A DNA stretch of 64,000 nt from Planktomarina temperata RCA23 (lineage in GTDB: Bacteria; Pseudomonadota; Alphaproteobacteria; Rhodobacterales; Rhodobacteraceae): contig NZ_CP003984.1 of assembly GCF_000738435.1 (NCBI RefSeq), positions 1,860,001-1,924,000 of the forward strand. Direction: 5' to 3'. The position numbers and the translations under genes were made by a program. The notes beneath the pieces were generated by a model that saw only the letters and a list, made by a program, of their open reading frames with translations, had not been told where the DNA came from and made no database searches. Below, piece after piece: positions 25,491 through 33,859 of this stretch. Every line of letters starts with the position of its first letter. Position 1 is the stretch's first letter.

Positions 25491-26417
25491 ATGGCCCTAC
25501 TCAATTTTGGATCCAAAGACACGGCAGGTGTCGAGATCAACCCGCAGGTCGAAAGCTTTCTAAAAGATTACTCCATTGAGGTCATGCCACGCACGGCGGA
25601 GAAAATTGAAGATTTCCGCGAGATTCTCCCGGCCGCAACGCGCGTGTACATCGCGCATATTGAGGGCACACCCATTGAAGATATGGTGGCCACTGCCAAG
25701 CGCATCGCGGGCGAAGGTTTTGCCGTTATGCCGCATTTCCCCGCAAGGATCATCAAAGATGAGGCCACATTGCGCAATTGGATCGCCATGTATCAGGACG
25801 AAGCGGGCGTTGAACAAGCCTTGCTCCTCGCGGGCGGTGTGACGCAGCCCCACGGCGATTACGACAGCTCCATGCAATTGCTTGAAAGCGGTGCCTTTGG
25901 CGACGCGGGTTTCAAGCGTTTGCATGTGGCGGGGCATCCTGAGGGCAACAAAGATATTGATCCCGATGGCTCCATGACCAATGTGGACGCGGCCCTGCGC
26001 TGGAAGCAGGCATTTTCAGACACATCCGACGCAGATATGGCCATTGCAACGCAGTTTTGTTTTGAAGCGGCCCCGGTGATCGACTGGGCCAATGATCTTG
26101 CGGCCAATGGCATCACCCTGCCGATACATATCGGTGTGGCCGGCCCGGCAAAACTGCAAACCTTGATCAAATTTTCGATTGCCTGTGGTGTGGGCGCCTC
26201 TCTGCGGGTGCTCCAACGCCGCGCTAAAGATCTCACCAAATTGCTTTTGCCCTTCACCCCCAATGAGTTCTTGAGCGATCTTGCGGCCCATAAAGTCGCT
26301 AATCCGGATTTTGGCATTTCACATGTCCATTTCTTTCCGCTTGGCGGGATAAAAACCAATGCCAATTGGGCCATCGAAAACGGCGGCACCTCCGCCGCTC
26401 CAGCTTCTCAATCCTAA
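25491..26417 (+). CDS. Methylenetetrahydrofolate reductase-like protein
   Basis: A 308-residue FAD TIM-barrel protein of the MetF family, interconverting methylene- and methyl-tetrahydrofolate. Visible blocks are FREILPAATRVYIAHIEGTP, MPHFPARII, LLLAGGVTQPHGDY, HVAGHPEGN and TQFCFEAAPVIDW. It differs from housekeeping MetF in its divergent N-terminus. ATG 25491 has AAGGAG upstream, so the longer frame is rejected. It lies between the Virulence_fact gene and a pterin-binding methyltransferase; together they may oxidise methyl groups from methylated compounds (inference). Confidence 0.88.
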   Translation: MALLNFGSKDTAGVEINPQVESFLKDYSIEVMPRTAEKIEDFREILPAATRVYIAHIEGTPIEDMVATAKRIAGEGFAVMPHFPARIIKDEATLRNWIAMYQDEAGVEQALLLAGGVTQPHGDYDSSMQLLESGAFGDAGFKRLHVAGHPEGNKDIDPDGSMTNVDAALRWKQAFSDTSDADMAIATQFCFEAAPVIDWANDLAANGITLPIHIGVAGPAKLQTLIKFSIACGVGASLRVLQRRAKDLTKLLLPFTPNEFLSDLAAHKVANPDFGISHVHFFPLGGIKTNANWAIENGGTSAAPASQS

Positions 26418-26429
26418 GGATTTCCAAAT

Positions 26430-27494
26430 ATGACACGCACTGTTGTAGAGTCAAAAACCAAGACAGCCATCATCGGCTTTGATGAGCCCTTCTGCGTGAT
26501 TGGTGAGCGCATTAATCCAACAGGCCGCAAGATCTTAAATGCAGAGCTGGAAGCGGGAGATTACTCTCGTGTGGAAGCCGATGCCATTGCCCAAACGGCC
26601 GCGGGAGCCACGATCTTGGACATCAACTCTGGAGCTGTCTTTTCAAACAAAATGGCCGAAGATCCGCGCTATGCGGATAATAACTTTGTCGAGCCAACCT
26701 TGATGCGCGCCTTGATCGAACGGGTGCAAGCTGTGGTTGACACACCCCTGTGCATCGACAGCTCGGTGCCAGGCGCTTTGGAAAATGGCCTGGCCGCCGC
26801 CGAAGGCCGCCCACTTCTCAACTCCGTAACAGGGGAGGAAGAGCGCCTCGAAATGGTGCTGCCATTGGTGAAAAAATACAATGTGCCTGTGGTGGCCATT
26901 TCCAATGATGACACCGGCATCTCCGAGGACCCTGACGTGCGCTTTGCCGTTGCAAAAAAGATCGTTGAGCGCGCCGCTGACTTTGGCATTCCGGCCCATG
27001 ACATCGTTGTTGACCCGCTGGTGATGCCCGTTGGCGCAATGGGATCTGCTGGCTTGCAAGTCTTCACTCTGGTCCGGCGTTTGCGTGAGGAATTGGGTGT
27101 GAACACCACCTGTGGTGCATCGAATATCTCCTTCGGCCTGCCCAATCGTCATGGCATCAACAATGCCTTCCTGCCGATGGCCATGGCCGCGGGCATGACC
27201 TCAGCCATCATGAACCCGGTCGCCTTGCCGGTCAATCAAACCAAGATTGCCGAAAAGAAAGCCGCGATTGCCGCGGCGGGCATCATCTTGCCAGATGGTA
27301 TGGATGATGAAACTTTCGTCACCCTCTTTGGCATGGGGTCCATGTCGAGCAAACCCGGCAAAGAAATGGAAGCCATCCGGGCCGCCAATTTCTTGATGGA
27401 TTGCGACCCAAGCGGGGCCGCTTGGATCAATTTCAACAAAATTCCTGGCAGTGATGCGGGTGGCCGCGGTGGCCGCAAGCGCCGTCGGGGTTAA
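26430..27494 (+). CDS. Methyltetrahydrofolate:corrinoid methyltransferase-like protein
   Basis: A 354-residue protein with a pterin-binding TIM barrel related to the MetH folate domain, AcsE and MtgA-type enzymes. Motifs are GERINPTGRK, ILDINSGA, CIDSSVPGAL, NSVTGEEER and CGASNISFGLPNRHG. It ends in a basic GGRGGRKRRRG tail. It should move methyl groups between tetrahydrofolate and a corrinoid protein, but no corrinoid protein gene is adjacent, so the partner must lie elsewhere. It follows the MetF-like gene by 12 bases and a strong terminator ends the operon. Confidence 0.85.
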   Translation: MTRTVVESKTKTAIIGFDEPFCVIGERINPTGRKILNAELEAGDYSRVEADAIAQTAAGATILDINSGAVFSNKMAEDPRYADNNFVEPTLMRALIERVQAVVDTPLCIDSSVPGALENGLAAAEGRPLLNSVTGEEERLEMVLPLVKKYNVPVVAISNDDTGISEDPDVRFAVAKKIVERAADFGIPAHDIVVDPLVMPVGAMGSAGLQVFTLVRRLREELGVNTTCGASNISFGLPNRHGINNAFLPMAMAAGMTSAIMNPVALPVNQTKIAEKKAAIAAAGIILPDGMDDETFVTLFGMGSMSSKPGKEMEAIRAANFLMDCDPSGAAWINFNKIPGSDAGGRGGRKRRRG

Positions 27495-27507
27495 GGCTGC
27501 AACATCC

Positions 27508-27530
27508 CTGCCCGGCCTTTGGCCGGGCAG
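27508..27530. terminator. Bidirectional hairpin between convergent genes
   Basis: Perfect 10-bp GC-rich stem CTGCCCGGCC / GGCCGGGCAG with a TTT loop. It lies between the stop of the methyltransferase (27494) and the stop of the convergent aldolase gene (27537). There is no clear U-tract, but the stem is very stable. Confidence 0.7.
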
Positions 27531-27536
27531 CGCCCC

Positions 27537-28307
27537 TTAAAGCTGGCGCGCTTGGGCGACATTTTGCGCCAGCGCCGATTGCAACGTCACCACATCAGCG
27601 GCAACCCCAAGAAAACACCCGCCCTGTGCGATAAAGCGCTGCTGATCTTCTGGATCGAAACAAATCGTGCCAGCGCAGAGCCCTGCCGCTTTGATATCCT
27701 TCATCCCCTGCGCAATAACCTCCAAGACCTCCGGGTGGTTCAAGTCACCCAAATGCCCCATATCCGCGCTCAAATCCGCCGGGCCAATAAAGATGCAGTC
27801 AATGCCTGGCACTTGGGCGATTTGCGCAATATTGGCCATAGCGGCGCGCGTTTCGACCTGCACCATGACGCAAATCTGATCATTGGCTGTTTTGGCGTAA
27901 TCTGGAATGGCATTGTAGCCACTGGCCCGCGCCAGGGCATAGCCCACCCCGCGCCGCCCCTCGGGTGCATATTTACAGGCCTCCACCACTTGCTGCGCTT
28001 GCTCTGCGGTTTCCACCATAGGCACCAAAACGCTTTGCGCCCCGATGTCCAAAACCTGTTTCAAAATCCAATCTTCGCCCTGCGGCACACGCACCACAGC
28101 ACTGGCCCCGCGCCCGTCCAATGCGCGCAGTTGCGCCGCCATCAACGGCAAGTCATTCGGCCCGTGTTCCCCGTCAATCAAACACCAATCATAGCCGGCT
28201 GCCCCGGCCATCTCCGCCACCGCCGGATTGCACAGGCCTAGCCAAATGCCAATTTGCAACTCTCGGCGCGCGAGGGCGGCTTTCAATTTGTTTTTGGGTG
28301 CGGGCAT
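27537..28307 (-). CDS. HpcH/HpaI-family class II aldolase
   Basis: A 256-residue metal-dependent TIM-barrel aldolase cleaving or forming 4-hydroxy-2-oxo acids to pyruvate and an aldehyde. Motifs are IGIWLGLCNPAVAEM, DWCLIDGEHGPND, VLVPMVETAEQAQ, VMVQVETRAAM and FIGPADLSADMG, with the metal-binding Glu and Asp. Its substrate is not fixed by sequence (2-keto-3-deoxy-sugar acids and hydroxyketoheptanedioate are both possible). AAGGAT precedes ATG 28307. It stands alone, divergent from glk. Confidence 0.87.
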   Translation of the reverse strand: MPAPKNKLKAALARRELQIGIWLGLCNPAVAEMAGAAGYDWCLIDGEHGPNDLPLMAAQLRALDGRGASAVVRVPQGEDWILKQVLDIGAQSVLVPMVETAEQAQQVVEACKYAPEGRRGVGYALARASGYNAIPDYAKTANDQICVMVQVETRAAMANIAQIAQVPGIDCIFIGPADLSADMGHLGDLNHPEVLEVIAQGMKDIKAAGLCAGTICFDPEDQQRFIAQGGCFLGVAADVVTLQSALAQNVAQARQL

Positions 28308-28504
28308 GATCTGATCCTTTAATTACAGAGTTAAAAGCATCTCTACGATTGCCGCGAAAAGCAAGCGCTGAGTTGTTATGCGGGCAAAATCCGCTCCCCC
28401 TGATTTTGGCTCGCTTCGCCAACTATCGGGCCCAACGCCCTTGCACGGATTGGGCGAAATAAAGTATGCAGCTGCCTGAGTGGTATGGAAGTTGGAAAAA
28501 GAAC

Positions 28505-29464
28505 ATGGGACAGCATTATTTGGTCGCAGACGTGGGCGGCACCAATACCCGCGTAGCTCTGGCCAATGATGGAAAGCTGCAAACCCAAACAATTCACCGC
28601 TACCGCAACACGGACCAATCCGGCGTTGTCGAAATTTTGCAAAAATATCTTGCGGAGCAGGCCCCAGAGGCGCGGCCTGATGCCGTCTGTATTGATGTGG
28701 CCGGGCCTGTCGGCACTGACGAGGGTCAATTGACCAATCTCGATTGGACGGTCACCAGCGCTGAGCTCTGCGCCGCCACAGGCGCGACATTTGGCGCCAT
28801 CCTGAACGATATGCAGGCCCAAGGCATGGCCTTGTCGCATCTACCCAGCACCGCCTTTCACAGCATTTTGAAAGGCACAGCCCAGAGTGGCAACCGCATG
28901 GTTGTCAATATTGGCACCGGGTTCAATTCGGCGGTGGTCTTGGGCGAAGGGCCAAAACTCACCGTCCCGGGCAGTGAAACAGGTCATGTCAATTTACCCG
29001 TGCCCAGCCCTAAGATCTATGAGCTGCATCAATTCCTGACCGAACGCTTCGGGTTCGCCTCGGCCGAAGAAGTGCTCTCCGGCCGCGGGCTTGGGCATAT
29101 TTACGGCTTTCTTGCCGGGCTTGATCCGCGCCAACCCTTCCCCAGCTCCCACCATATCATGTCGAATTTGCGCAGCGATCCTCATGCGCGCAAATCGGTT
29201 GATATCATGCTGGAGGTTTTGGGCTGCGTCTGTGGCAACCTTGCCCTGACACATTTGCCCTTTGGCGGCATTTACCTTGTCGGCGGCATGGCCCAGGTCT
29301 TGGCAGACTATTATCACGACAGCGCATTTCACCGCGCCTTTGTCGCCAAGGGAAGATTTGCGGAATTTATGGACCAATTCTCCGTACATTTGGTGCAAGA
29401 CGATCACGCGCCCCTTGTCGGATGCATTGCACATCTGCAACATCACGGGCATGACAAGCTCTGA
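28505..29464 (+). CDS. glk: Glucokinase
   Basis: A 319-residue glucokinase of the Glk (PF02685) type, phosphorylating glucose with ATP. The phosphate loop is VADVGGTNTRVAL, with the second ATP motif NIGTGFNSAVVL and GSETGHVN around the sugar site. The start ATG 28505 lies just before the phosphate loop, as usual for the family; a longer in-frame start has no ribosome-binding signal. Its end overlaps the YcaQ-like gene by 14 bases. Confidence 0.88.
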   Translation: MGQHYLVADVGGTNTRVALANDGKLQTQTIHRYRNTDQSGVVEILQKYLAEQAPEARPDAVCIDVAGPVGTDEGQLTNLDWTVTSAELCAATGATFGAILNDMQAQGMALSHLPSTAFHSILKGTAQSGNRMVVNIGTGFNSAVVLGEGPKLTVPGSETGHVNLPVPSPKIYELHQFLTERFGFASAEEVLSGRGLGHIYGFLAGLDPRQPFPSSHHIMSNLRSDPHARKSVDIMLEVLGCVCGNLALTHLPFGGIYLVGGMAQVLADYYHDSAFHRAFVAKGRFAEFMDQFSVHLVQDDHAPLVGCIAHLQHHGHDKL

Positions 29465-30644
29465 CATTCTTCCAAACGCCCAGGTCCGCCAGCACTTCTT
29501 AGACCGTCACCAGCTGCGAAAACCACCGCTCGGCACGCGGCTGGATCAGACCCTGCGTGCGCTGAATTTTGTGCAGGTCGACAGCATCAACACCCTTGCC
29601 CGGGCACATGACTTAATTCTTTGGTCGCGGCAGCAAAGCTATCGCCCGCCCGCATTGCGCAAGATGGTTGATCATAGCCGGGAGGCGTTTGAAGCTTGGA
29701 CTCATGATGCCTCGATCTTGCCGATTTCCGCCTTTCCCCATTGGCGCCACAAATTCATCCGCGACGCAGAACAGGTTCAAAAGCGGTGGAAGGCCTGGCA
29801 CCGTGGGGATTTTTTGGCGCAGACCGAAACAGTCTTGGAACAGATCGCCCGGCATGGACCCTTAGGATCGGGGGAAGTCGGCGCGAATGAACAGCGCGGG
29901 ACCGGCGGTTGGTGGGATTGGCACCCCTCGAAAACCGCCCTCGAATATCTGTGGCGCACGGGCCGCATCACCGTGAGCCGGCGCGAGGGGTTTCGCAAAC
30001 TCTATGATTTGACGGAAAATGTCATTCCACAAGACATACGCAACGCCCATCCCTCGCTTAATGAAAGCCGAGATTGGGCCTGCCGAGGGGCACTGCGCGC
30101 CCTGGGATTTGCCACTGCGAAAGAAGTGAGTGAATTTTATGACTTTGTGACCGTTGCCGAGGCCCGGGCCTGGATCACGAGCGGGCTTAAATCGGGCGCG
30201 CTGCGCGACATTAGAACCGAAGCCGCCAACGGCCAACTGCGCGACCGGGTGGTGTTCACGCAAGACTGGCCCAGCCTACAAGAGCCTTTGGCCACCTCCA
30301 ACCGCCTGCGCATTCTCAGCCCATTCGATCCGGCGCTGCGCAATCGTGCACGCGCGGAAGAGTTTTTTGGCTTTTCCTATCGCATCGAGGTTTTCGTTCC
30401 AGCTGCGCAACGCCAATATGGGTATTATGTCTTTCCAATATTAGAAGGCAGCGCCCTTATTTCCCGCATAGAGATCAAGGCCAATAGAAAGAAAAATGTC
30501 ATTGACATTATAGGGTTTTGGCCTGAAGCTGATGTAAAATTTACCCCCGCACGCATGGAAAGGCTCATGGCAGAGCTCAAACGAATCTGCCTGCTGGCTG
30601 ACTGCCGCGACATCTCCGGCCTGGAGGTTTTGCGGAGTATTTAA
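29451..30644 (+). CDS. YcaQ/AlkZ-like winged-helix DNA glycosylase
   Basis: A 397-residue protein of the HTH_42 family. Escherichia coli YcaQ and Streptomyces AlkZ in this family unhook DNA interstrand crosslinks and bulky alkyl adducts. The catalytic Q-x-D motif of the YcaQ branch is present as Q42-V43-D44, followed by SINTLARAHDLI. Three winged-helix repeats should follow. The ATG at 29451 overlaps the end of glk by 14 bases, so the pair is translationally coupled although the functions look unrelated. Confidence 0.85.
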   Translation: MTSSDILPNAQVRQHFLDRHQLRKPPLGTRLDQTLRALNFVQVDSINTLARAHDLILWSRQQSYRPPALRKMVDHSREAFEAWTHDASILPISAFPHWRHKFIRDAEQVQKRWKAWHRGDFLAQTETVLEQIARHGPLGSGEVGANEQRGTGGWWDWHPSKTALEYLWRTGRITVSRREGFRKLYDLTENVIPQDIRNAHPSLNESRDWACRGALRALGFATAKEVSEFYDFVTVAEARAWITSGLKSGALRDIRTEAANGQLRDRVVFTQDWPSLQEPLATSNRLRILSPFDPALRNRARAEEFFGFSYRIEVFVPAAQRQYGYYVFPILEGSALISRIEIKANRKKNVIDIIGFWPEADVKFTPARMERLMAELKRICLLADCRDISGLEVLRSI

Positions 30645-30658
30645 GGCAGTAATTTCGG

Positions 30659-33600
30659 TCAAATATCCAGCTTCAGCACCCCGCCCGCCTCGGCTGCTCG
30701 GCTTTGGCACAGGATGACAGTGGTTTCGCGCTGCGCCGCCGAGAGCACAAAGTCACGGTGCTCCACCTCACCAGATAGCACCGTGCATTTGCACACACCG
30801 CAGAGCCCATCAGCACATTTCACATCCACCGGTATCCCTGCGGCGATCAGCGCATCACTGGCCGATTGCGTGGCCGTGACTGGAATTTTTTGCCCAGTCG
30901 CCCGCTCAATCTCAAAGGGATGGTTTTCCCATTCCGGCAGCTCCGGCACGGTAAAGAACTCAGCATGCAGCGCCGCATCCGGGTAACCAATAGAGCGGGC
31001 ATGGTCTAAAATGGCGCTCATATAAGCATCTGGCCCACATACATAAATATGCGTCCCGGCTTCATAGGGCGGCACTTCTCGAGCAATATCAAGGCGCGTG
31101 CCCTGATCGGAGTAATACCGGCTGACCCGATCGGCCCAAGACAAGCCGTCAAATGCGCCATCAAAGGCAGCCTTTGACTTTTGACTGGCTGAATACATCA
31201 GGCGAAACGCTCCCCCTTTGCGATGAAGCTCATGGGCAAAGGCCAGCATCGGCGTCACACCGATACCGCCGCCAAAGAGTAAGGACAGCTTGGCCGAAGG
31301 TTCCAATTCAAAATGATTGATAGGTTTGGAGACAAAAACGCGCCGGCCGGGCTCAAAAATTCGGTGCATCAATTGCGAGCCCCCCCGCCCCTCGGGCTCC
31401 TGCAGCACTGCGATTTCATAACAGCTGCGATCGGCAGGATCGCCGCACATGGAATATTGCCGCAAAAATTCAGGCGCGACAACAATGTCCAAATGCGCCC
31501 CCGCCGTCCATCGAGGCAAATCCGCGCCATCCACCGCCACAAGCCTGTATTTCTTGACCGCACCCGGCCAATCTTCCACCTCAGCGACCGACATTTGAAT
31601 GACCGGCGCTTCGTGATCGTTTTGGTAAAGATGCAAGTGATCTCGCGCACCTGTGGCAGATTTTTCTTGATAGACCTCTGCTGTGATCATGGCTTGATAG
31701 GCCTCAATTCCAGCTTCGCGGTCCATCGGGGCCGGATATGGGAAGGGATGGGGCGCCAAGGGCGCGGGATACACCGCCAAAGTCTGGTCGTCGTACTTCA
31801 AATCCAAATCTTTTTGCAAGGATCGAGCATTGATCGGATGGGCTGTGGGGCGATATCCCCCCGCCTCGGTCAATTCCAAATCCCACCACCATTTTTTGAC
31901 CGGGTTCAGCTCACCATGACCGGCCATATCATCCATTTTTGCCAAAACTGGCGCCATCTGTGGCACGTTCATTGCCGCCCAGCGGAAAGGCGCTTCGGCA
32001 AACAACCCCTCAAGGTTCCAAGGGCAGGTTTTCATGCAGCGTCCACACATAGCGCCGCCCGGGGTGCTGATACGATAGCTGGCACATTTTTGACTGTCAG
32101 ATTTCCAAATTTCATAGCCGTTGAACATCAATTTTGGCCCAGCCGTGATTGCCCCTGAGGGGCATTCGCGCGCGCATTTATTGCAGCTTTGGCAAAAGCG
32201 CTGCAGGCCAAAATCTATTGGCTTATCATGGGACAGCGGCAGGCTCGTGGTCACCACACCAGATTTCAAACGTGGACCCAGAAAGGGGTTAAGGATCACC
32301 TCGCCGATACGGCTGACCTCCCCCAAACCGGAGAGCAAAAGCAAGGGCGGTTGCAACACCTCACCATCCATCACCGTATGCGCCTTGGCCATATAGCCCA
32401 AGTTTCGGATATGTTGCGCAATGATGCCGCCCAGAAGGGAAAACCGCAGATAGGCCCGCATGGATTGCGCCACGGAGATCCAATCGTCACCAGAAGCGCC
32501 TTCCATCGTTTCAAACCCTTGATCAACAATCATGCTGATGGCCTGATCATGGGGCGACAGGATGGGCGCGCCGCGGGCGTCATGGGAATACCACGACCAT
32601 TCAGGGCAGCGCGACAGGCCGGTGGCATCAATGCCCAGAAAATAACTGGCCCCTTTGATGTTATCGGCTGCCACCTCGGGCGCAATCTGTTGCGCATGGG
32701 CGGCCGGCTCCCCGTCCTGCAAAAGCACAAAGGCACCGAGCAGCCGGCGTTGCGCAGAGCTGGGCGCAGCCTTGCGCGCGTAGTGACCCGCCGTGGCGCC
32801 CTTTTGCAGCGCCGGTCCCATATCGCCAAATTGCGCGCGAGCGAACATATCCGTGCGTTTGGGCACACGGGCCACATTCGGCTCATCAATATAGGTCGTG
32901 GGGGTCTCAACGCGCTTTAGGGTTTCAAACGGATGGGCACCCTGGGCGTATTCTCGCCGCGCATAGGGATCATGAGAGCGGCGGCTCGCGCCGCCATGGC
33001 GGCCCAAAGTCCAATCCAAGCCCATAAGGGCGGATTGCGGTTGATCGGCGGCCAAAGGCAAATCGGGTGCCAGCGCCATATCGGTGGTGACGGCGGCCAA
33101 ACCAAATCTTTGACCCAACCAAGGATGGGTGATTTCATCACCCGCCACCTGCGCCAAGCCAGCCTTCACCGCCAAGCGGGCCAAATCCACATCACAGGTG
33201 GTGGCCGAATGCGCCCGCGCACTGTACCCCAAAATTCGAATATAATTGGCCAAAACCGTGGCGGTTTCTGTCCCCAGAACGGCCGCGCGTTCGGCCTGCG
33301 CGTCTTGCACCCAATCGCAGCCGTTCTCGCCAGGTCTCGGATCCCGCCGATAGGCCACCAAAAAGACCAAAGCATATGTATGATGCTCCATTGGCTGGGG
33401 CTTGGCCGTCATGCTTTCTCTCAAATCCGCCATGATCACATCAATGCCAGCGGCCAAAGTCTTGGTTTGGCGGGTTTGCAGAGCATGGGACAAGCGGTCA
33501 ATTTGCGGGTTGCGCCGCGCAGCTGCCAACCTGTCCGCCTGGCCCAAAGGCGCTATGCCAACCATGGAGATATCATTAAAATAGGCGAAGGATTTGAGGT

Positions 33601-33859
33601 GACGGGAGCGCTCGAGACGGTCCTCTGGAATTTCCGAGGGCGCTTGATTTTGCGGGCCATCGCGCACCGCATCCATCATGGCTTGAAATTCCGCCATCGC
33701 CGGCACCAAGCTGGCACTGCCTGCGGGCCGCTGAAAGGACAGATCCGGCCATGGGGCAAGCCCATCAAGATCGGGCATATGCCCGCTACGTTTCAAAATT
33801 TCCGTAGGAAAGCGCCCCATATGCACCGGGCGATTGCGATCTGAAAACAGCTTAGCCAT
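30659..33859 (-). CDS. Cobalamin-dependent reductive dehalogenase fused to an NAD(P)H reductase
   Basis: A 1066-residue self-sufficient RdhA-type enzyme. Residues to about 690 form the B12/iron-sulfur half: C556, C559, C562, C566 and C592, C605, C608, C612 fit two [4Fe-4S] clusters. Y470, K532 and R596 have the spacing (62 and 64) of the catalytic Y426/K488/R552 recalled for NpRdhA. Residues 760-975 form a phthalate-dioxygenase-reductase-like module with RQYS at 800-803 (FMN), GGGIGVTP at 863-870 and CGPDAYM at 941-947 (NAD(P)H). The C-terminus is a plant-type [2Fe-2S] domain (C1015, C1020, C1023, C1051). There is no Tat signal and no rdhB gene, so it is cytoplasmic and catabolic, as in BhbA and NpRdhA, with a halogenated phenol as likely substrate. 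The start (GAGGA upstream) overlaps the XdhC gene by 8 bases. Confidence 0.9.
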   Translation of the reverse strand: MAKLFSDRNRPVHMGRFPTEILKRSGHMPDLDGLAPWPDLSFQRPAGSASLVPAMAEFQAMMDAVRDGPQNQAPSEIPEDRLERSRHLKSFAYFNDISMVGIAPLGQADRLAAARRNPQIDRLSHALQTRQTKTLAAGIDVIMADLRESMTAKPQPMEHHTYALVFLVAYRRDPRPGENGCDWVQDAQAERAAVLGTETATVLANYIRILGYSARAHSATTCDVDLARLAVKAGLAQVAGDEITHPWLGQRFGLAAVTTDMALAPDLPLAADQPQSALMGLDWTLGRHGGASRRSHDPYARREYAQGAHPFETLKRVETPTTYIDEPNVARVPKRTDMFARAQFGDMGPALQKGATAGHYARKAAPSSAQRRLLGAFVLLQDGEPAAHAQQIAPEVAADNIKGASYFLGIDATGLSRCPEWSWYSHDARGAPILSPHDQAISMIVDQGFETMEGASGDDWISVAQSMRAYLRFSLLGGIIAQHIRNLGYMAKAHTVMDGEVLQPPLLLLSGLGEVSRIGEVILNPFLGPRLKSGVVTTSLPLSHDKPIDFGLQRFCQSCNKCARECPSGAITAGPKLMFNGYEIWKSDSQKCASYRISTPGGAMCGRCMKTCPWNLEGLFAEAPFRWAAMNVPQMAPVLAKMDDMAGHGELNPVKKWWWDLELTEAGGYRPTAHPINARSLQKDLDLKYDDQTLAVYPAPLAPHPFPYPAPMDREAGIEAYQAMITAEVYQEKSATGARDHLHLYQNDHEAPVIQMSVAEVEDWPGAVKKYRLVAVDGADLPRWTAGAHLDIVVAPEFLRQYSMCGDPADRSCYEIAVLQEPEGRGGSQLMHRIFEPGRRVFVSKPINHFELEPSAKLSLLFGGGIGVTPMLAFAHELHRKGGAFRLMYSASQKSKAAFDGAFDGLSWADRVSRYYSDQGTRLDIAREVPPYEAGTHIYVCGPDAYMSAILDHARSIGYPDAALHAEFFTVPELPEWENHPFEIERATGQKIPVTATQSASDALIAAGIPVDVKCADGLCGVCKCTVLSGEVEHRDFVLSAAQRETTVILCQSRAAEAGGVLKLDI

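Noticed and set aside
31928-32635. Y424 in EWSWY as the catalytic tyrosine of the dehalogenase
   Set aside because: Only Y470 gives the 62/64 spacing to K532 and R596 recalled for NpRdhA.
32189-32920. Open frames of 200-300 residues antisense to the dehalogenase
   Set aside because: They arise from codon bias of the GC-rich sense strand; the sense frame has intact cofactor motifs over its full length.
30659-33859. Reading the dehalogenase as an organohalide-respiration enzyme
   Set aside because: No Tat signal, no RdhB membrane anchor gene and a fused NAD(P)H reductase all argue for a cytoplasmic catabolic enzyme.
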